A stretch of DNA of 64,000 nucleotides from Trichococcus pasteurii (GCF_900112935.1 NZ_FONM01000002.1:186001-250000), one strand, 5' to 3'; counted from the stretch's first letter, positions 8,644 to 17,362 are shown. The notes: a model not told the origin generated them from the letters alone. Numbers and translations are program-made.

Positions 8644-8672
8644 ATAATAACGCGCAGAGGCGCTTTTGTCAA
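8644..8672 (-). promoter_or_regulatory. Sigma-70 promoter of pyrBC
   Basis: On the minus strand TTGACA (8667-8672) and TATTAT (8644-8649) are separated by exactly 17 bases. The leader that follows carries the first PyrR element. Confidence 0.85.
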
Positions 8673-8724
8673 TGCTGGCCATGTGCATGCAGTGTTTTTC
8701 TCGATCAGGCAAGACGCATTCCCT

Positions 8725-9579
8725 TTAGCCGATGCGAATCGGCTTGGAACGGTCATCATGTCCGATGCAGTCTGTTTCCCAAACCGGGAACCCGTACCGC
8801 GAAGCGTATTCCCGGCACACAGCCAGAAAAGCAGCCCTTTTCCCGTCCAACTCGATTTGCGTGAATTGCCCGATGAGCATGCCGTTGATCTTTTCGAACG
8901 CGCCCAATTGTTCCAGTTGAGCCAACCCGCTGCACATCGCTGCGTATCTGCCGCCTGCCGATTCGAGGACCAGCACTTTGTTTTCCAATTCGGGCCAATA
9001 AGGGGTCCCTGCCAGCTTCAGGAAGCAGCGCAGATTCCCGCCTACAAAAACTGCCGAAAATTGATCAGAGAGATGATTTTCGGCTATTTCGAACGTTTCG
9101 ATCCAGTCTGCATCGTTTAAGTTGAACAAGTCACCGAGTGCGCGAGTCTGTAAAGCTTCCTCCTGACTCATGAGCACTTTTGGGTTATAGAGGATATTCT
9201 GGATGCCGGTTTTAGCCTGAATGGCATTCACAATCACGGTATTGTCGCTATAGCCAAAGTAGGGCTTCGGATTTTTTTTGATGATTTCAAAATCAAGATA
9301 AGGCAATATTTCGTTGGCTAAGTCCCCGCCGGACAAGTCAAATATCGCTTTTACGCTCGCATCGGAATAAAGGGACAATAAAGCCCCTGCACGGGATGCA
9401 GGGGCCTCGGTTTGCTGTGTCTCTTTATCCAGGAACAGCACGTCACCCATTACAGTCTCAAGGCCAAAATCATCCTTGAGTTTCCGGCTGAGTGACGAAA
9501 CCATTTCCAGCGAGCGATCATTATTCGTCAATCCGTTCGAACAGCTGATGAAGCCGATCGCATCTCCTGGATGCCACAT
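8725..9579 (-). CDS. S66-family peptidase (LD-carboxypeptidase / MccF-like)
   Basis: A 284-residue protein of the S66 serine peptidase family, which includes murein LD-carboxypeptidase and MccF-type self-immunity enzymes. The nucleophile serine sits in GYSDNT, the glutamate in VLESAGG and the histidine in IGHDDRSKP near the C-terminus, so the Ser-Glu-His triad is intact. No signal peptide is seen, so it acts in the cytosol. The frame extends to 9642, but the ATG at 9579 follows AAAGG and begins the family core (GDAIGFISCSNG). It lies 19 bases after the ABC ATPase stop, so it is the last gene of that transport operon. Whether it trims imported peptides or recycles wall peptides is unknown. Confidence 0.8.
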   Translation of the reverse strand: MWHPGDAIGFISCSNGLTNNDRSLEMVSSLSRKLKDDFGLETVMGDVLFLDKETQQTEAPASRAGALLSLYSDASVKAIFDLSGGDLANEILPYLDFEIIKKNPKPYFGYSDNTVIVNAIQAKTGIQNILYNPKVLMSQEEALQTRALGDLFNLNDADWIETFEIAENHLSDQFSAVFVGGNLRCFLKLAGTPYWPELENKVLVLESAGGRYAAMCSGLAQLEQLGAFEKINGMLIGQFTQIELDGKRAAFLAVCREYASRYGFPVWETDCIGHDDRSKPIRIG

Positions 9580-9598
9580 AAAGATCACTACCTTTCTG

Positions 9599-10393
9599 TC
9601 AGACCAAGATGTCTTGGATGGATAACTCCTGAAGTTCAGCAAATATTTTTTCGGGCGTCAATGATTTTTTCATTTCTGCGTCATAATCCTTCATGATTTG
9701 ACCGTGATGCAGCACGAGCATGCGATTCCCGTACTGGATCGCGTCCTGCAGGTTATGGGTGATCATGATGCTGGTAAGGTTGTTGTCGATTACCTGTTGA
9801 TTCGTCAATTCCAGAACCAATTTGGCCGTTTTCGGATCCAATGCTGCGGTATGTTCGTCCAGCAGCAGAATGTCCGGCCGTTTCATTGTTGCCATCAGCA
9901 AAGCGATGGCTTGTCTTTGGCCGCCCGACAATAGCCCGATTTCAGCACCCATCCGGTTTTCCAGGCCTAAGCCCAATTTTTTCAGTTCCTCTTTGAAGAA
10001 TGCTTTTTCTTCGTGCGAAGTTCCGAAGCGCAGCGTCCGTTTTTGGCCTCTGCGGTATGCCAAAGATAAATTTTCCTGCACAGTCATCCGTGGGGCGGTA
10101 CCCATTTTTGGATCCTGGAAGACACGGCTGATGTAAGGCGCACGCTTATCTTCTTTGAGGAACGTAACATTTTGTCCGTTTACGATGATGTCTCCTGTAT
10201 CAGGCAGAAAGTTACCGGAAATGGCATTCAACAAAGTTGATTTGCCGGCCCCGTTACCACCGACCAAAGTGATGAAATCGCCTTGTCTGACCGTCAGATT
10301 GACGTCCTGCAGTGCGTTGACCTGATTGGGTGAACCAGGGTAGAACGTTTTTGAGACATGTGACATCGTCAACATCGCTTCCTGATTAGTCAT
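9599..10393 (-). CDS. ABC transporter ATP-binding protein (TrpXYZ-like importer)
   Basis: A 264-residue ATPase of the ABC superfamily. Walker A is GGNGAGKST, the signature is LLSGGQRQA, Walker B is ILLLDEHTAALDP and the switch histidine is in MITHNLQ. It energises the permease encoded immediately upstream, overlapping it by eight bases. DEHTAALDP and a LivH-like permease are typical of the small importers that pair with ABC_sub_bind (PF04392) lipoproteins. Family members have been proposed to carry tryptophan or tyrosine; the substrate here is not proven. Confidence 0.9.
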   Translation of the reverse strand: MTNQEAMLTMSHVSKTFYPGSPNQVNALQDVNLTVRQGDFITLVGGNGAGKSTLLNAISGNFLPDTGDIIVNGQNVTFLKEDKRAPYISRVFQDPKMGTAPRMTVQENLSLAYRRGQKRTLRFGTSHEEKAFFKEELKKLGLGLENRMGAEIGLLSGGQRQAIALLMATMKRPDILLLDEHTAALDPKTAKLVLELTNQQVIDNNLTSIMITHNLQDAIQYGNRMLVLHHGQIMKDYDAEMKKSLTPEKIFAELQELSIQDILV

Positions 10394-11282
10394 TTCTCTT
10401 CACCTTCTTTCGCAATGAGTACATGTAGTAGGTTTCCTTGATTTTCGGCAACGCCAAGAAGAAGGTCAACAATACAGCTGAGATCAACTTGAAGTCATTC
10501 GGGTTCATGCCCGCTTCCAGTACCATCACCATGATCAGGCGGTACAGGACCGAACCTAACATCAGACAAACCAAACGCATTTTGAAAGAGACATTCGTGA
10601 ACAATACTTCACCGATGATGATCGAAGCCAGACCGATGACGATCGTTCCGATACCCATGCTGATGTCGGCATAGCCATTGTCCTGTGCGATGATGGATCC
10701 CGCCAATGCGACGATACCGTTCGAAATCATCAGCCCAACGATTTTCATCGTGTTTGTGGAAATACCCAATGAGCGGGCCATCGCTTCGTTGTCGCCTGTC
10801 GCGATGACGGCTTGACCGAATTCCGTTTTGAAAAAAATGACATAAAGCCCGATGATGAGGGCGACAACCAACGAGCCTAACGCAATCGTGTCAAAATGTC
10901 TGGGAAGATTCATGTTTTGGAAAACAGTGAAGATCGTATCCTTGCCCAACAGGCTGATGTTGGCTCTGCCCATTACGCGCAGGTTGATGGAATAGAGACC
11001 GGTCATCGTCAAAATACCTGCCAAAAGGCTGGGAATCTGCAATTTTGTGATCAAAAAACCAGTGATCAGACCAGCCGAGCTGCCGGCAATGATGGCAAAT
11101 ATAATAGCAACAAAAGGATTGGCTCCTAGCGTGATGGCTTGAACAGCCACAGCCGCACCGAGGGGAAACGCACCCTCGGTTGTCATGTCGGCAAGATCCA
11201 AAATACGGAAACTTACAAATAAACCCAGTGCCAGAATACTCCAAAGCAACCCTTGGGAGACGGCGGAAATAATCATATTCAT
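10386..11282 (-). CDS. ABC transporter permease, branched-chain (LivH-like) fold
   Basis: A 298-residue polytopic membrane protein with about eight hydrophobic helices, beginning MNMIISAVSQGLLWSILALG. The layout and the segment ATGDNEAMARSLGI, a likely coupling helix contacting the ATPase, match BPD_transp_2-type permeases. The N-terminal DLADMTTEGAFPLGAA stretch is typical of permeases paired with ABC_sub_bind proteins. It starts five bases after the binding-protein gene and overlaps the ATPase gene, so all three are translated from one transcript. Confidence 0.88.
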   Translation of the reverse strand: MNMIISAVSQGLLWSILALGLFVSFRILDLADMTTEGAFPLGAAVAVQAITLGANPFVAIIFAIIAGSSAGLITGFLITKLQIPSLLAGILTMTGLYSINLRVMGRANISLLGKDTIFTVFQNMNLPRHFDTIALGSLVVALIIGLYVIFFKTEFGQAVIATGDNEAMARSLGISTNTMKIVGLMISNGIVALAGSIIAQDNGYADISMGIGTIVIGLASIIIGEVLFTNVSFKMRLVCLMLGSVLYRLIMVMVLEAGMNPNDFKLISAVLLTFFLALPKIKETYYMYSLRKKVKRND

Positions 11283-11287
11283 TCAGT

Positions 11288-12331
11288 CTACTCTCCTTCT
11301 CCTACAAAGATGGCGTTCTGTGCGATATCATCGGGGATCGTGATGCCCAATTGGTCGGCTTTCGCTTGATTGATGACCAGCTGGATCCCGGTAGCGTATT
11401 GTACAGGATATGTTGCGGGATCTGCTCCAGCCAGAATATCAGCTGCCACAGCTCCAGTTTGGGTACCTAGCGCGTATTGATTCAAACCGATTGTCGCCAA
11501 ACCGCCTTCTTCTACCATTGTGTCCACTGCAGGGAACACCGGAATATTGTAGGCATCCGCAACCGGGATAAGTGTTGCCAGGCCGCTTGCGATGGTGTTG
11601 TCTGTCGGTACATAGATGGCATCCACTTCAGAAGCAAGACTTTCAGCAACCTGCGCGATATCGTTCGTGGAAGTGACAGTTTTAGTGACTGTCTTCAAAC
11701 CTAATGAAGCGGCGATTTCCTCAGCCTCTTTTGCGGAGCTGATTGAATTGTCCTCAGCCGAAGAGTAAAGGATACCGATCGTTTCGGCTTCAGGAAGCAA
11801 CTGTTGAATCAAAACAAATTGGTCGCGTGCAGGAGTCTTATCGCTGACGCCGGTGATGTTGCCGCCCGGTTTTTCCAATGAATCCACAAGACTGGCTGCT
11901 ACTGGATCCGTGATGGCTCCCAAAATGATCGGAATATCGCTGGATGCATTTGCCAACGCTTGTGCTGCAGGGGTAGCGATGCCGATCATGATGTCCGCAT
12001 CATTCGAAACGAACCGCTCCGCTATCGACTGCATGTTCGACTGATCGCCTTGCGCATTCTGGAAATCGATCGTTGCCGTTTCGCCATCCACATAACCGGC
12101 CTCCTCCAATTGGTCGATGATGCCTTCCCCGATCTGATCAAGTGCCGGGTGGGTCGTCAGTTGCATGATGCCGATGTAAGGCAAATCCGGATTGATGCTG
12201 TCTGCGGAGCTGGCCGCGGAACCGTCCGAAGATGTGTCCGAATTATTGGCATCCGAATTGCCGCATGCCATCAATACTGTCGCTGCCATAAGGGTCAAGA
12301 TGCTTGCGCGTGCTCTGAATAATTTTTTCAT
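11288..12331 (-). CDS. ABC transporter substrate-binding lipoprotein (ABC_sub_bind family)
   Basis: A 347-residue extracytoplasmic lipoprotein. The signal peptide ends in the lipobox LMACGNS (cysteine about residue 23) and is followed by a Ser/Asp-rich linker. The mature part shows two periplasmic-binding lobes with PDLPYIGIMQLTTHPALDQ at the start and IGVPV-like hinge segments, as in PF04392 proteins (TrpX type). The frame begins at 12346, but the ATG at 12331 follows GGAGG and starts a normal signal peptide. First structural gene of the operon, behind an elaborate leader. The ligand is unproven: an aromatic amino acid is suggested only by family precedent and by a Trp codon in the leader peptide. 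Confidence 0.85.
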   Translation of the reverse strand: MKKLFRARASILTLMAATVLMACGNSDANNSDTSSDGSAASSADSINPDLPYIGIMQLTTHPALDQIGEGIIDQLEEAGYVDGETATIDFQNAQGDQSNMQSIAERFVSNDADIMIGIATPAAQALANASSDIPIILGAITDPVAASLVDSLEKPGGNITGVSDKTPARDQFVLIQQLLPEAETIGILYSSAEDNSISSAKEAEEIAASLGLKTVTKTVTSTNDIAQVAESLASEVDAIYVPTDNTIASGLATLIPVADAYNIPVFPAVDTMVEEGGLATIGLNQYALGTQTGAVAADILAGADPATYPVQYATGIQLVINQAKADQLGITIPDDIAQNAIFVGEGE

Positions 12332-12378
12332 TTCTGATTCCTCCAATTTTTCTTCTTCTTATTTTGTAAAAAGGTGAT

Positions 12379-12521
12379 AAAAAAGCCGCCATCTGAACCA
12401 AGTATGGCGGCTGAATACAGAAAACGCCACACAGACCGATATTGTCTATGTGGCGGCTTAAATATCTTTAGTAATCCACATAGATACTGTTCAGATGTTA
12501 CATCTGAGGCTGTATCTACGG
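12379..12521 (-). promoter_or_regulatory. Attenuator with six alternating pairing segments
   Basis: On the minus strand six segments can pair with a neighbour in a chain: CCGUAGAUAC (12512-12521), CUAUGUGG (12476-12487), AGCCGCCACAUAGAC (12444-12458), GUCUGUGUGGCG (12425-12436), AGCCGCCAU (12404-12412) and AUGGCGGC plus six U (12379-12392). The last two form a perfect terminator, while segments 4 and 5 can pair instead as antiterminator. The order matches transcription attenuation controlled from upstream. No T-box motif (GGGTGGNACCGCG) is present. Confidence 0.7.
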
Positions 12522-12547
12522 ACAATCAATACGTCACAAAGAACAAC

Positions 12548-12610
12548 CTACTCCACGTGGCTTTGCCAATCAAAAAAATTCACTTTGGAAACGCTAGTAA
12601 ATGCTGACAT
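12548..12610 (-). CDS. Putative 20-residue leader peptide of the ABC importer operon
   Basis: A 20-codon frame with a good ribosome site (AAAGGAG, about 8 bases before the ATG). It begins about 26 bases after the predicted transcription start, and its stop lies 26 bases before the first pairing segment of the attenuator. The peptide ends FFDWQSHVE and holds one Trp and three Phe codons. Position and ribosome site argue for a translated leader; what it senses is not decided by sequence. The single Trp codon and the distance to the first hairpin make simple trp-style stalling uncertain. Confidence 0.55.
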   Translation of the reverse strand: MSAFTSVSKVNFFDWQSHVE

Positions 12611-12642
12611 GCTTGATTGCTCCTTTTATGATTGATAATTTA

Positions 12643-12671
12643 ATAGTAACCAATGCGAAAAACAAAGTCAA
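12643..12671 (-). promoter_or_regulatory. Sigma-70 promoter of the ABC importer operon
   Basis: On the minus strand TTGACT (12666-12671) and TACTAT (12643-12648) are separated by 17 bases. The predicted start falls just upstream of the leader peptide ribosome site. Confidence 0.8.
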
Positions 12672-12727
12672 GAGTAGGATTAGAAAAAGATGAGGTATTC
12701 TCATATTACTTCCCGTGTGTACTGCAC

Positions 12728-12778
12728 AAAACAAAAAACATGATCAAGGAACCACCCTGTGATCATGTTTTTTGTTTT
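12728..12778. terminator. Bidirectional terminator with a 19-bp stem
   Basis: The arm at 12728-12746 (AAAACAAAAAACATGATCA) is perfectly complementary to 12760-12778, with a 13-base loop. T-runs occur on both strands. No intact gene ends here on either side, so it may be left from a lost gene. Confidence 0.75.
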
Positions 12779-14000
12779 AATTGTCCCAAAAAAACTTCGG
12801 GGGAAGTTCAAATTGGCTTTCGAAATGATTTCACCTATTTTGCGTATACGTGTAATCGAAGGGTGCTGAATAAAGGATGGATATGCATTGAATAATGGCA
12901 GTATAAGTTTGCTGATTTAGCTGATGAAAAAATGAGCAAAACACCATACCCAGCAATCTTATTGATTCATCCATTACGTACTCCATCCCCCCAAGGTTAC
13001 CTCTCTTCACTACATACAGTAATGAGATTTTTTTATAAGCGACAACCTCCAAGTTCAGCTGTCGCGATGGATTCAGTTTGGATATCGCAAGCCTTTTCTT
13101 CTGCAACACCGCATGAAGGCAAGTTGATGACTTTCTGTTAGTGGTTATGAAGGAACAGCAGGCCCCCATTATGACGGGCTCCAATCATAGTGGTGCTGAT
13201 ATTCAATAACACACGATGGCAGGTAAGTTGCAACCGCTTCCATGTTTCGATTACTTTCTTAGTATAAGTCACTGTCGTTTTAAAAGCAACATTTTTATGT
13301 AAAATTGTTGTCTTATTTATTTCCGAGTGCAATGATCCATGTAATCCCCATCCTAAAATAATTTCCAGTCGTGTAAATTGATGGAATGAATTTCGCGAAT
13401 CGTTCACCATTGACCCCAGGTTAAATCACTAAAAATACCTATGTATAAGCATTTCATCATACTATTTTTACACTCTGTTCACTAGGAAATTAGATTTTTT
13501 GAATGAGATATCCGACATAAAATACATTGTTGTTTATTAAAAATCAGCAAACTCTGAAAATCAAATGTAATGTCACTATGTTGATTGTTTACTTGGGAAA
13601 CTAACAGTATTTTGTTTTCATCCACCCCCTTCCCGAATTTCAGCAGCAACTGGAGCCCATCGTCGAATTGATGATATTCTTGATTAAATCCACTTTTTAG
13701 TTGTCGCATTTTTTAGCAACCGCTAATTCGGAACATGTGTTTATTTCTAAATCTACTTATTTTGGAAAAATAAAAGTAAAAACCCGAATAATTTCGCATA
13801 TTCCTTCTTCCTTCTGATGTAATTCAAATTACCGAAACTTATGTTTTTGTATTTTGTTCGTTGTTAGGATTGTAAATTGTCTTCTTGAATGCCGTTTTGG
13901 ATATCTGTCATCCGGTGAATGACAATACAAGTATACCAGGTGCGCCTTCCCTTTTGTTTTGCACCAAAATATGACACAAAGAAGAAACACGCCAGACGCC
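12779..14000. other. Gene-poor stretch, probably decayed coding DNA
   Basis: About 1.2 kb with no frame that combines a ribosome site, a plausible start and neighbour-like codon use. Short minus-strand frames at 12831-13184, 13138-13410 and 13482-13709 overlap in different frames and look like pieces of degraded genes. I cannot assign a family, and transposase origin is only a guess. Nothing else is seen. Confidence 0.4.
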
Positions 14001-14010
14001 GGAGATGATA

Positions 14011-14019
14011 TGGTATAAT
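14011..14019 (+). promoter_or_regulatory. Extended -10 promoter of rqcH
   Basis: TGGTATAAT is an extended -10 element with a perfect TATAAT hexamer, 38 bases upstream of the start codon. No clear -35 hexamer is present, which an extended -10 can tolerate. Confidence 0.65.
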
Positions 14020-14056
14020 GAAAGGCGTATATTGACATGTACTAGGAGGTGTTCTC

Positions 14057-15760
14057 ATGTCTTTTGATGGTGTATTTACACGTGCCATGGTTAAGGAATT
14101 GAACCGCGACCTGGAAAACGGCAGGATCAGTAAGGTCTATCAGCCATTTCAGCACGAAATTATTCTTACCATACGAGCCAATCGGAAAAACAAACGGGTA
14201 TTGCTGTCAGCTCACCCATCCTACGCTCGGATACAAGTAATCAATGATAACTTATCCAACCCCGATTCCGCGCCCAATTTCTGTATGGTGCTGCGCAAAA
14301 ATCTGGAGGGTGCCTACATCGAAGACATCAAACAATTGGGCAACGACCGAATCATCATTTTCTCGTTCCGGAATTTCGATGAACTCGGCGACCAACGCCA
14401 GATGGAATTGATCGTCGAATTGATGGGCCGTCACAGCAACATCTTTTTGATCGATAAGGAATCCAGAATAATAATCGATTGCCTGAAGCACGTACCTTTT
14501 TACCAGAACAGCTTCAGGCCTTTGCATCCAGGGGTAGCTTATCAGCTGCCTCCGCATCAGGACCGGTCGGATCTTTTTGCGCTTGAGCCACAAGAGATCG
14601 AAAGCATCATTGCGCAGTTCGATCCCGAAGCCCCTTTGCGGAACTCTTTACAAAAAACATTCCAAGGTCTTGGGAGCGATTCGGCGCAGGAAATCGCGCA
14701 TTATGCCGCTGACGAAAATCAATCGGTGTCAGCCAGCATCCAGCTTTTCAAAGAACGGCTGGAAACGGTGACGCCGACCTTGACGACCGAAAGCGAAAGG
14801 AAACAGCACTTTACGCCATTCCCTTATGACAGCCTGACCGGTGAGAAGCAGTCATTCGCAACCCTCAGCCAACTGTTGGACGCTTATTACGCGGAGAAGG
14901 CAACCCGAGACCGCATCCACCAAGTCGCTTCAGACTTGCTGCAGATCGTCAGCACCGAACGCAAGAAAAATCAATTGAAGCTACAGAAGCTCGATCAGAC
15001 CTTGCAGGAAACCGAGAAGGCGGATGTCTACCGGATTAAAGGCGAGATTTTGACTGCTTATCTGCATCAATTCGAAAAAGGCCAACAAGAAGTAGTGCTG
15101 AATAATTTCTACGATGACGAGAAACCGGTAGCCATCACTCTGAACCCTTCGCTTACGCCTTCACAGAATGCGCAGAAGTACTTTTCAAAGTATCAGAAGC
15201 TGACGACTGCCGTCAACCATGTGAATGAACAGATCAGGCAGACGCATGCAGAAAATGAATACCTTGAAACGATCGAAACACAGATCCAATTATCCGATCC
15301 GCAGGACTTGGAGGAAATCAAGGATGAGTTGAGTGAAGCAGGTTACCTGAAGCGTAAGCAGTCTCTGAAGCACAAGAAGAAAAAAGTCAGCAAACCCCAT
15401 CGTTTCAGATCTACTGATGGCACAAGCATCCTGGTCGGCAAAAACAATCTGCAAAATGATCAGTTGACTTTGAAAACCGCCAAAAAGTCGGATACTTGGC
15501 TCCACGCCAAAAACATCCCCGGTTCGCATGTCATCATCGAGAGCAACAATCCAAGTGAGGAAACGATACTGGAGGCCGCCAATATTGCGGCTTATTATTC
15601 CAAATTCCAGAACTCCGCCAATGTCCCCGTCGATTACGTCGCCGTCAAGCAGATCCGCAAACCTAACGGCGCTAAGCCGGGCTTTGTCATCTATGAAGGA
15701 CAGAAAACGGTCTATGTGACCCCGGACAAAGAAATGATCAAATCCTTAAAAGCGGATTGA
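14057..15760 (+). CDS. rqcH: Rqc2 homologue RqcH (NFACT protein, formerly fibronectin-binding protein A)
   Basis: A 567-residue NFACT-family protein. In Bacillus subtilis RqcH binds stalled 50S subunits and adds C-terminal alanine tails that mark nascent chains for degradation; the older name is FbpA/Fbp68. The start MSFDGVFTRAMVKELN, the NFACT-N domain (to about residue 200), a central coiled-coil pair (about 270-440) and the C-terminal NFACT-R domain with DTWLHAKNIPGSHVII (about 485-500) are all visible. Length is normal. AGGAGGTG precedes the ATG. It stands alone between decayed DNA and a bidirectional terminator shared with rpoN. Confidence 0.93.
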   Translation: MSFDGVFTRAMVKELNRDLENGRISKVYQPFQHEIILTIRANRKNKRVLLSAHPSYARIQVINDNLSNPDSAPNFCMVLRKNLEGAYIEDIKQLGNDRIIIFSFRNFDELGDQRQMELIVELMGRHSNIFLIDKESRIIIDCLKHVPFYQNSFRPLHPGVAYQLPPHQDRSDLFALEPQEIESIIAQFDPEAPLRNSLQKTFQGLGSDSAQEIAHYAADENQSVSASIQLFKERLETVTPTLTTESERKQHFTPFPYDSLTGEKQSFATLSQLLDAYYAEKATRDRIHQVASDLLQIVSTERKKNQLKLQKLDQTLQETEKADVYRIKGEILTAYLHQFEKGQQEVVLNNFYDDEKPVAITLNPSLTPSQNAQKYFSKYQKLTTAVNHVNEQIRQTHAENEYLETIETQIQLSDPQDLEEIKDELSEAGYLKRKQSLKHKKKKVSKPHRFRSTDGTSILVGKNNLQNDQLTLKTAKKSDTWLHAKNIPGSHVIIESNNPSEETILEAANIAAYYSKFQNSANVPVDYVAVKQIRKPNGAKPGFVIYEGQKTVYVTPDKEMIKSLKAD

Positions 15761-15785
15761 GCTTCTCAACCTGAAAAACATACGC

Positions 15786-15822
15786 AAAAAAAAGCTCCCA
15801 GAATTTTTGCTGGGAGCTTTTT
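15786..15822. terminator. Bidirectional terminator between rqcH and rpoN
   Basis: AAAAGCTCCCAG pairs with CTGGGAGCTTTT around an eight-base loop, with T-runs on both strands. It serves the convergent genes rqcH (plus) and rpoN (minus). Confidence 0.9.
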
Positions 15823-15881
15823 GTATGGATTTTTAATTTTGTTTTATGTTCATGCCGATTTCATCGAACAGATCGACATAA

Positions 15882-17210
15882 TTATGTCCTTTTTCTTTTC
15901 GAACTGGAGGGTATCCCCAAACCCATGCGGTATTTCGCCACCGTCCTGCGGGAGATGTCGATTCCCTGAGCGGTGAAATGATCGGCAATCACCTGATCGG
16001 AAACCGGCTTCGCCTTTTCTTCGCGGCCGATTATATTCTTTATTTCGGTTTCGATGACGATGGATGAGATGGCTACCTGATCCCCGTCATCCTCTTTCAT
16101 AAAACCGCTCCGGAAGAAAAAGCGCAATTCAAATATGCCTTTCGGGGTCGCCATATATTTGTCATTCACGACCCGGCTCACCGTCGAAATACTCAGGTCT
16201 GTCAGTTTGGCGATGTTTTTCATCGCCATAGGCTTCATCGATGAGGCTTTTTCCAAGAAATAATCCGCCTGCAGCTGCAGGATGGCTTCCGTTATTTTGA
16301 TGACGTTCTGTGTCCGTTGGAGAACACACTGCTGGATCCAGGAAATTTCTTTCTTTTTTTCTTCCAGATAACGTTTCATATCTTTATCCGCCAACGCCAG
16401 CAATTCGCTGTAATAGTCTTCGTTGAACGCGACCGATGGAAGGCCGCTTTGATTGAAGGAAACGTCCAGCGTGTTGTCCTCGGCTATGGCTACATAGATG
16501 TCCGGTTCGACGAAGACCGTCTCCTCGAATGTGGCCTCCCACTGCAGCTTCGTCTTCAGCTTACTCATGTAGGTGATGATTTCGATCAGTTCGTCATGGT
16601 CGATCTCCTCGGCGTCCATAATCGACTCCAAGCGATAGGTAGACAGCTCCTTGAAATAATTTTCCAGTATGTAGTAGGCCAATGGGGGCGACTGTTCGTC
16701 CCTTTCGGTCTGCAGCATCAGAAACTCCTGCAGGTCGCGGGCACCGACACCGGGAGGATCCAACTGCTGCAGGAGCGTCAAGGCATCCAGCATTTCCGCT
16801 TCGCCGGCGGAAGTTGCTTCCGCAGCCTCTTCCAGCTTGATATCCAAATAGCCGTCATCCGTCACATATCGGATGAGGAACAGAACCAGCTGCCTGAGCG
16901 GCGTGTTTTTCATGTTCAGATAGATCTGTTCATGCAGAAAGTCATAGAGCGACTGATTCTTGCTTTCCATGCGTTCATACCAGGGCGTCTGATTATCCGC
17001 CGTGTATACATTGGAGACGGCCACCGCGCCCGTGTCCGATGCCCGCTTTTTGATGTCCATCAACGGATTCCCCAATGCCTTGTCCTCTATATAGGCGGAA
17101 AGTTCAGACATGGGCATCTGCAAGATGTGCAATGCCTGCCGCATCTGCTGCGTCATCCGGACCGATTGTTGCTGCGTTTGTTTCAGTTGGAATTCCTGTT
17201 TCGCCATCAT
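15882..17210 (-). CDS. rpoN: RNA polymerase sigma-54 factor
   Basis: A 442-residue sigma-54 (SigL). Region I is Gln-rich (KQTQQQSVRMTQQMRQALHILQMP) and contacts the enhancer-binding activator. The core-binding domain follows, then an HTH (about 340-380) and the RpoN box SRRTVAKYR near the C-terminus, which reads the -24 element. Length is a little short but within range for Lactobacillales. The ATG at 17210 follows GAGGTG; upstream codons in the same frame have no family match. A LevR-type activator and a perfect -24/-12 promoter lie 13-16 kb away, so this sigma factor probably serves the mannose PTS. A cre-like site precedes it. Confidence 0.95.
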   Translation of the reverse strand: MMAKQEFQLKQTQQQSVRMTQQMRQALHILQMPMSELSAYIEDKALGNPLMDIKKRASDTGAVAVSNVYTADNQTPWYERMESKNQSLYDFLHEQIYLNMKNTPLRQLVLFLIRYVTDDGYLDIKLEEAAEATSAGEAEMLDALTLLQQLDPPGVGARDLQEFLMLQTERDEQSPPLAYYILENYFKELSTYRLESIMDAEEIDHDELIEIITYMSKLKTKLQWEATFEETVFVEPDIYVAIAEDNTLDVSFNQSGLPSVAFNEDYYSELLALADKDMKRYLEEKKKEISWIQQCVLQRTQNVIKITEAILQLQADYFLEKASSMKPMAMKNIAKLTDLSISTVSRVVNDKYMATPKGIFELRFFFRSGFMKEDDGDQVAISSIVIETEIKNIIGREEKAKPVSDQVIADHFTAQGIDISRRTVAKYRMGLGIPSSSKRKRT

Positions 17211-17263
17211 TTTCACCTCTTCCCGTACTTGTCGAAAAAATATATGCATCCAGTATACCACCA

Positions 17264-17277
17264 TTAGAGCGCTTACT
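17264..17277 (-). promoter_or_regulatory. Possible CcpA (cre) site upstream of rpoN
   Basis: Minus-strand AGTAAGCGCTCTAA agrees with the cre consensus TGWAANCGNTNWCA at 12 of 14 positions, including the central CG. It lies about 55 bases upstream of the rpoN start. Confidence 0.4.
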
Positions 17278-17292
17278 TGTAAAAAATGATGA

Positions 17293-17337
17293 GAAACCCC
17301 CGCAAGCAAGATTCAAGATCTTGTCTACGGGGGTTTC
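17293..17337 (-). terminator. Terminator of the pyrRKDFE transcript
   Basis: GAAACCCCCG and CGGGGGTTTC form a strong lower stem, extended by AAGCAAGA / TCTTG pairing. Read on the minus strand it ends TCTCATCATTTTTT. It lies about 25 bases after the pyrE stop. Confidence 0.85.
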
Positions 17338-17362
17338 GTATGATAACAATTTGACCGCTAAA

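Noticed and set aside
12379-12660. T-box riboswitch in front of the ABC importer
   Set aside because: The conserved T-box sequence (GGGTGGNACCGCG) and specifier stem are not found; the alternating hairpins and small ORF fit a different attenuator.
12653-12895. Plus-strand 80-codon frame
   Set aside because: It runs through the 19-bp terminator stem and the importer promoter, and has no ribosome site.
16317-17267. Plus-strand frame of 316 codons over rpoN
   Set aside because: Shadow of rpoN, which has all sigma-54 motifs and a ribosome site.
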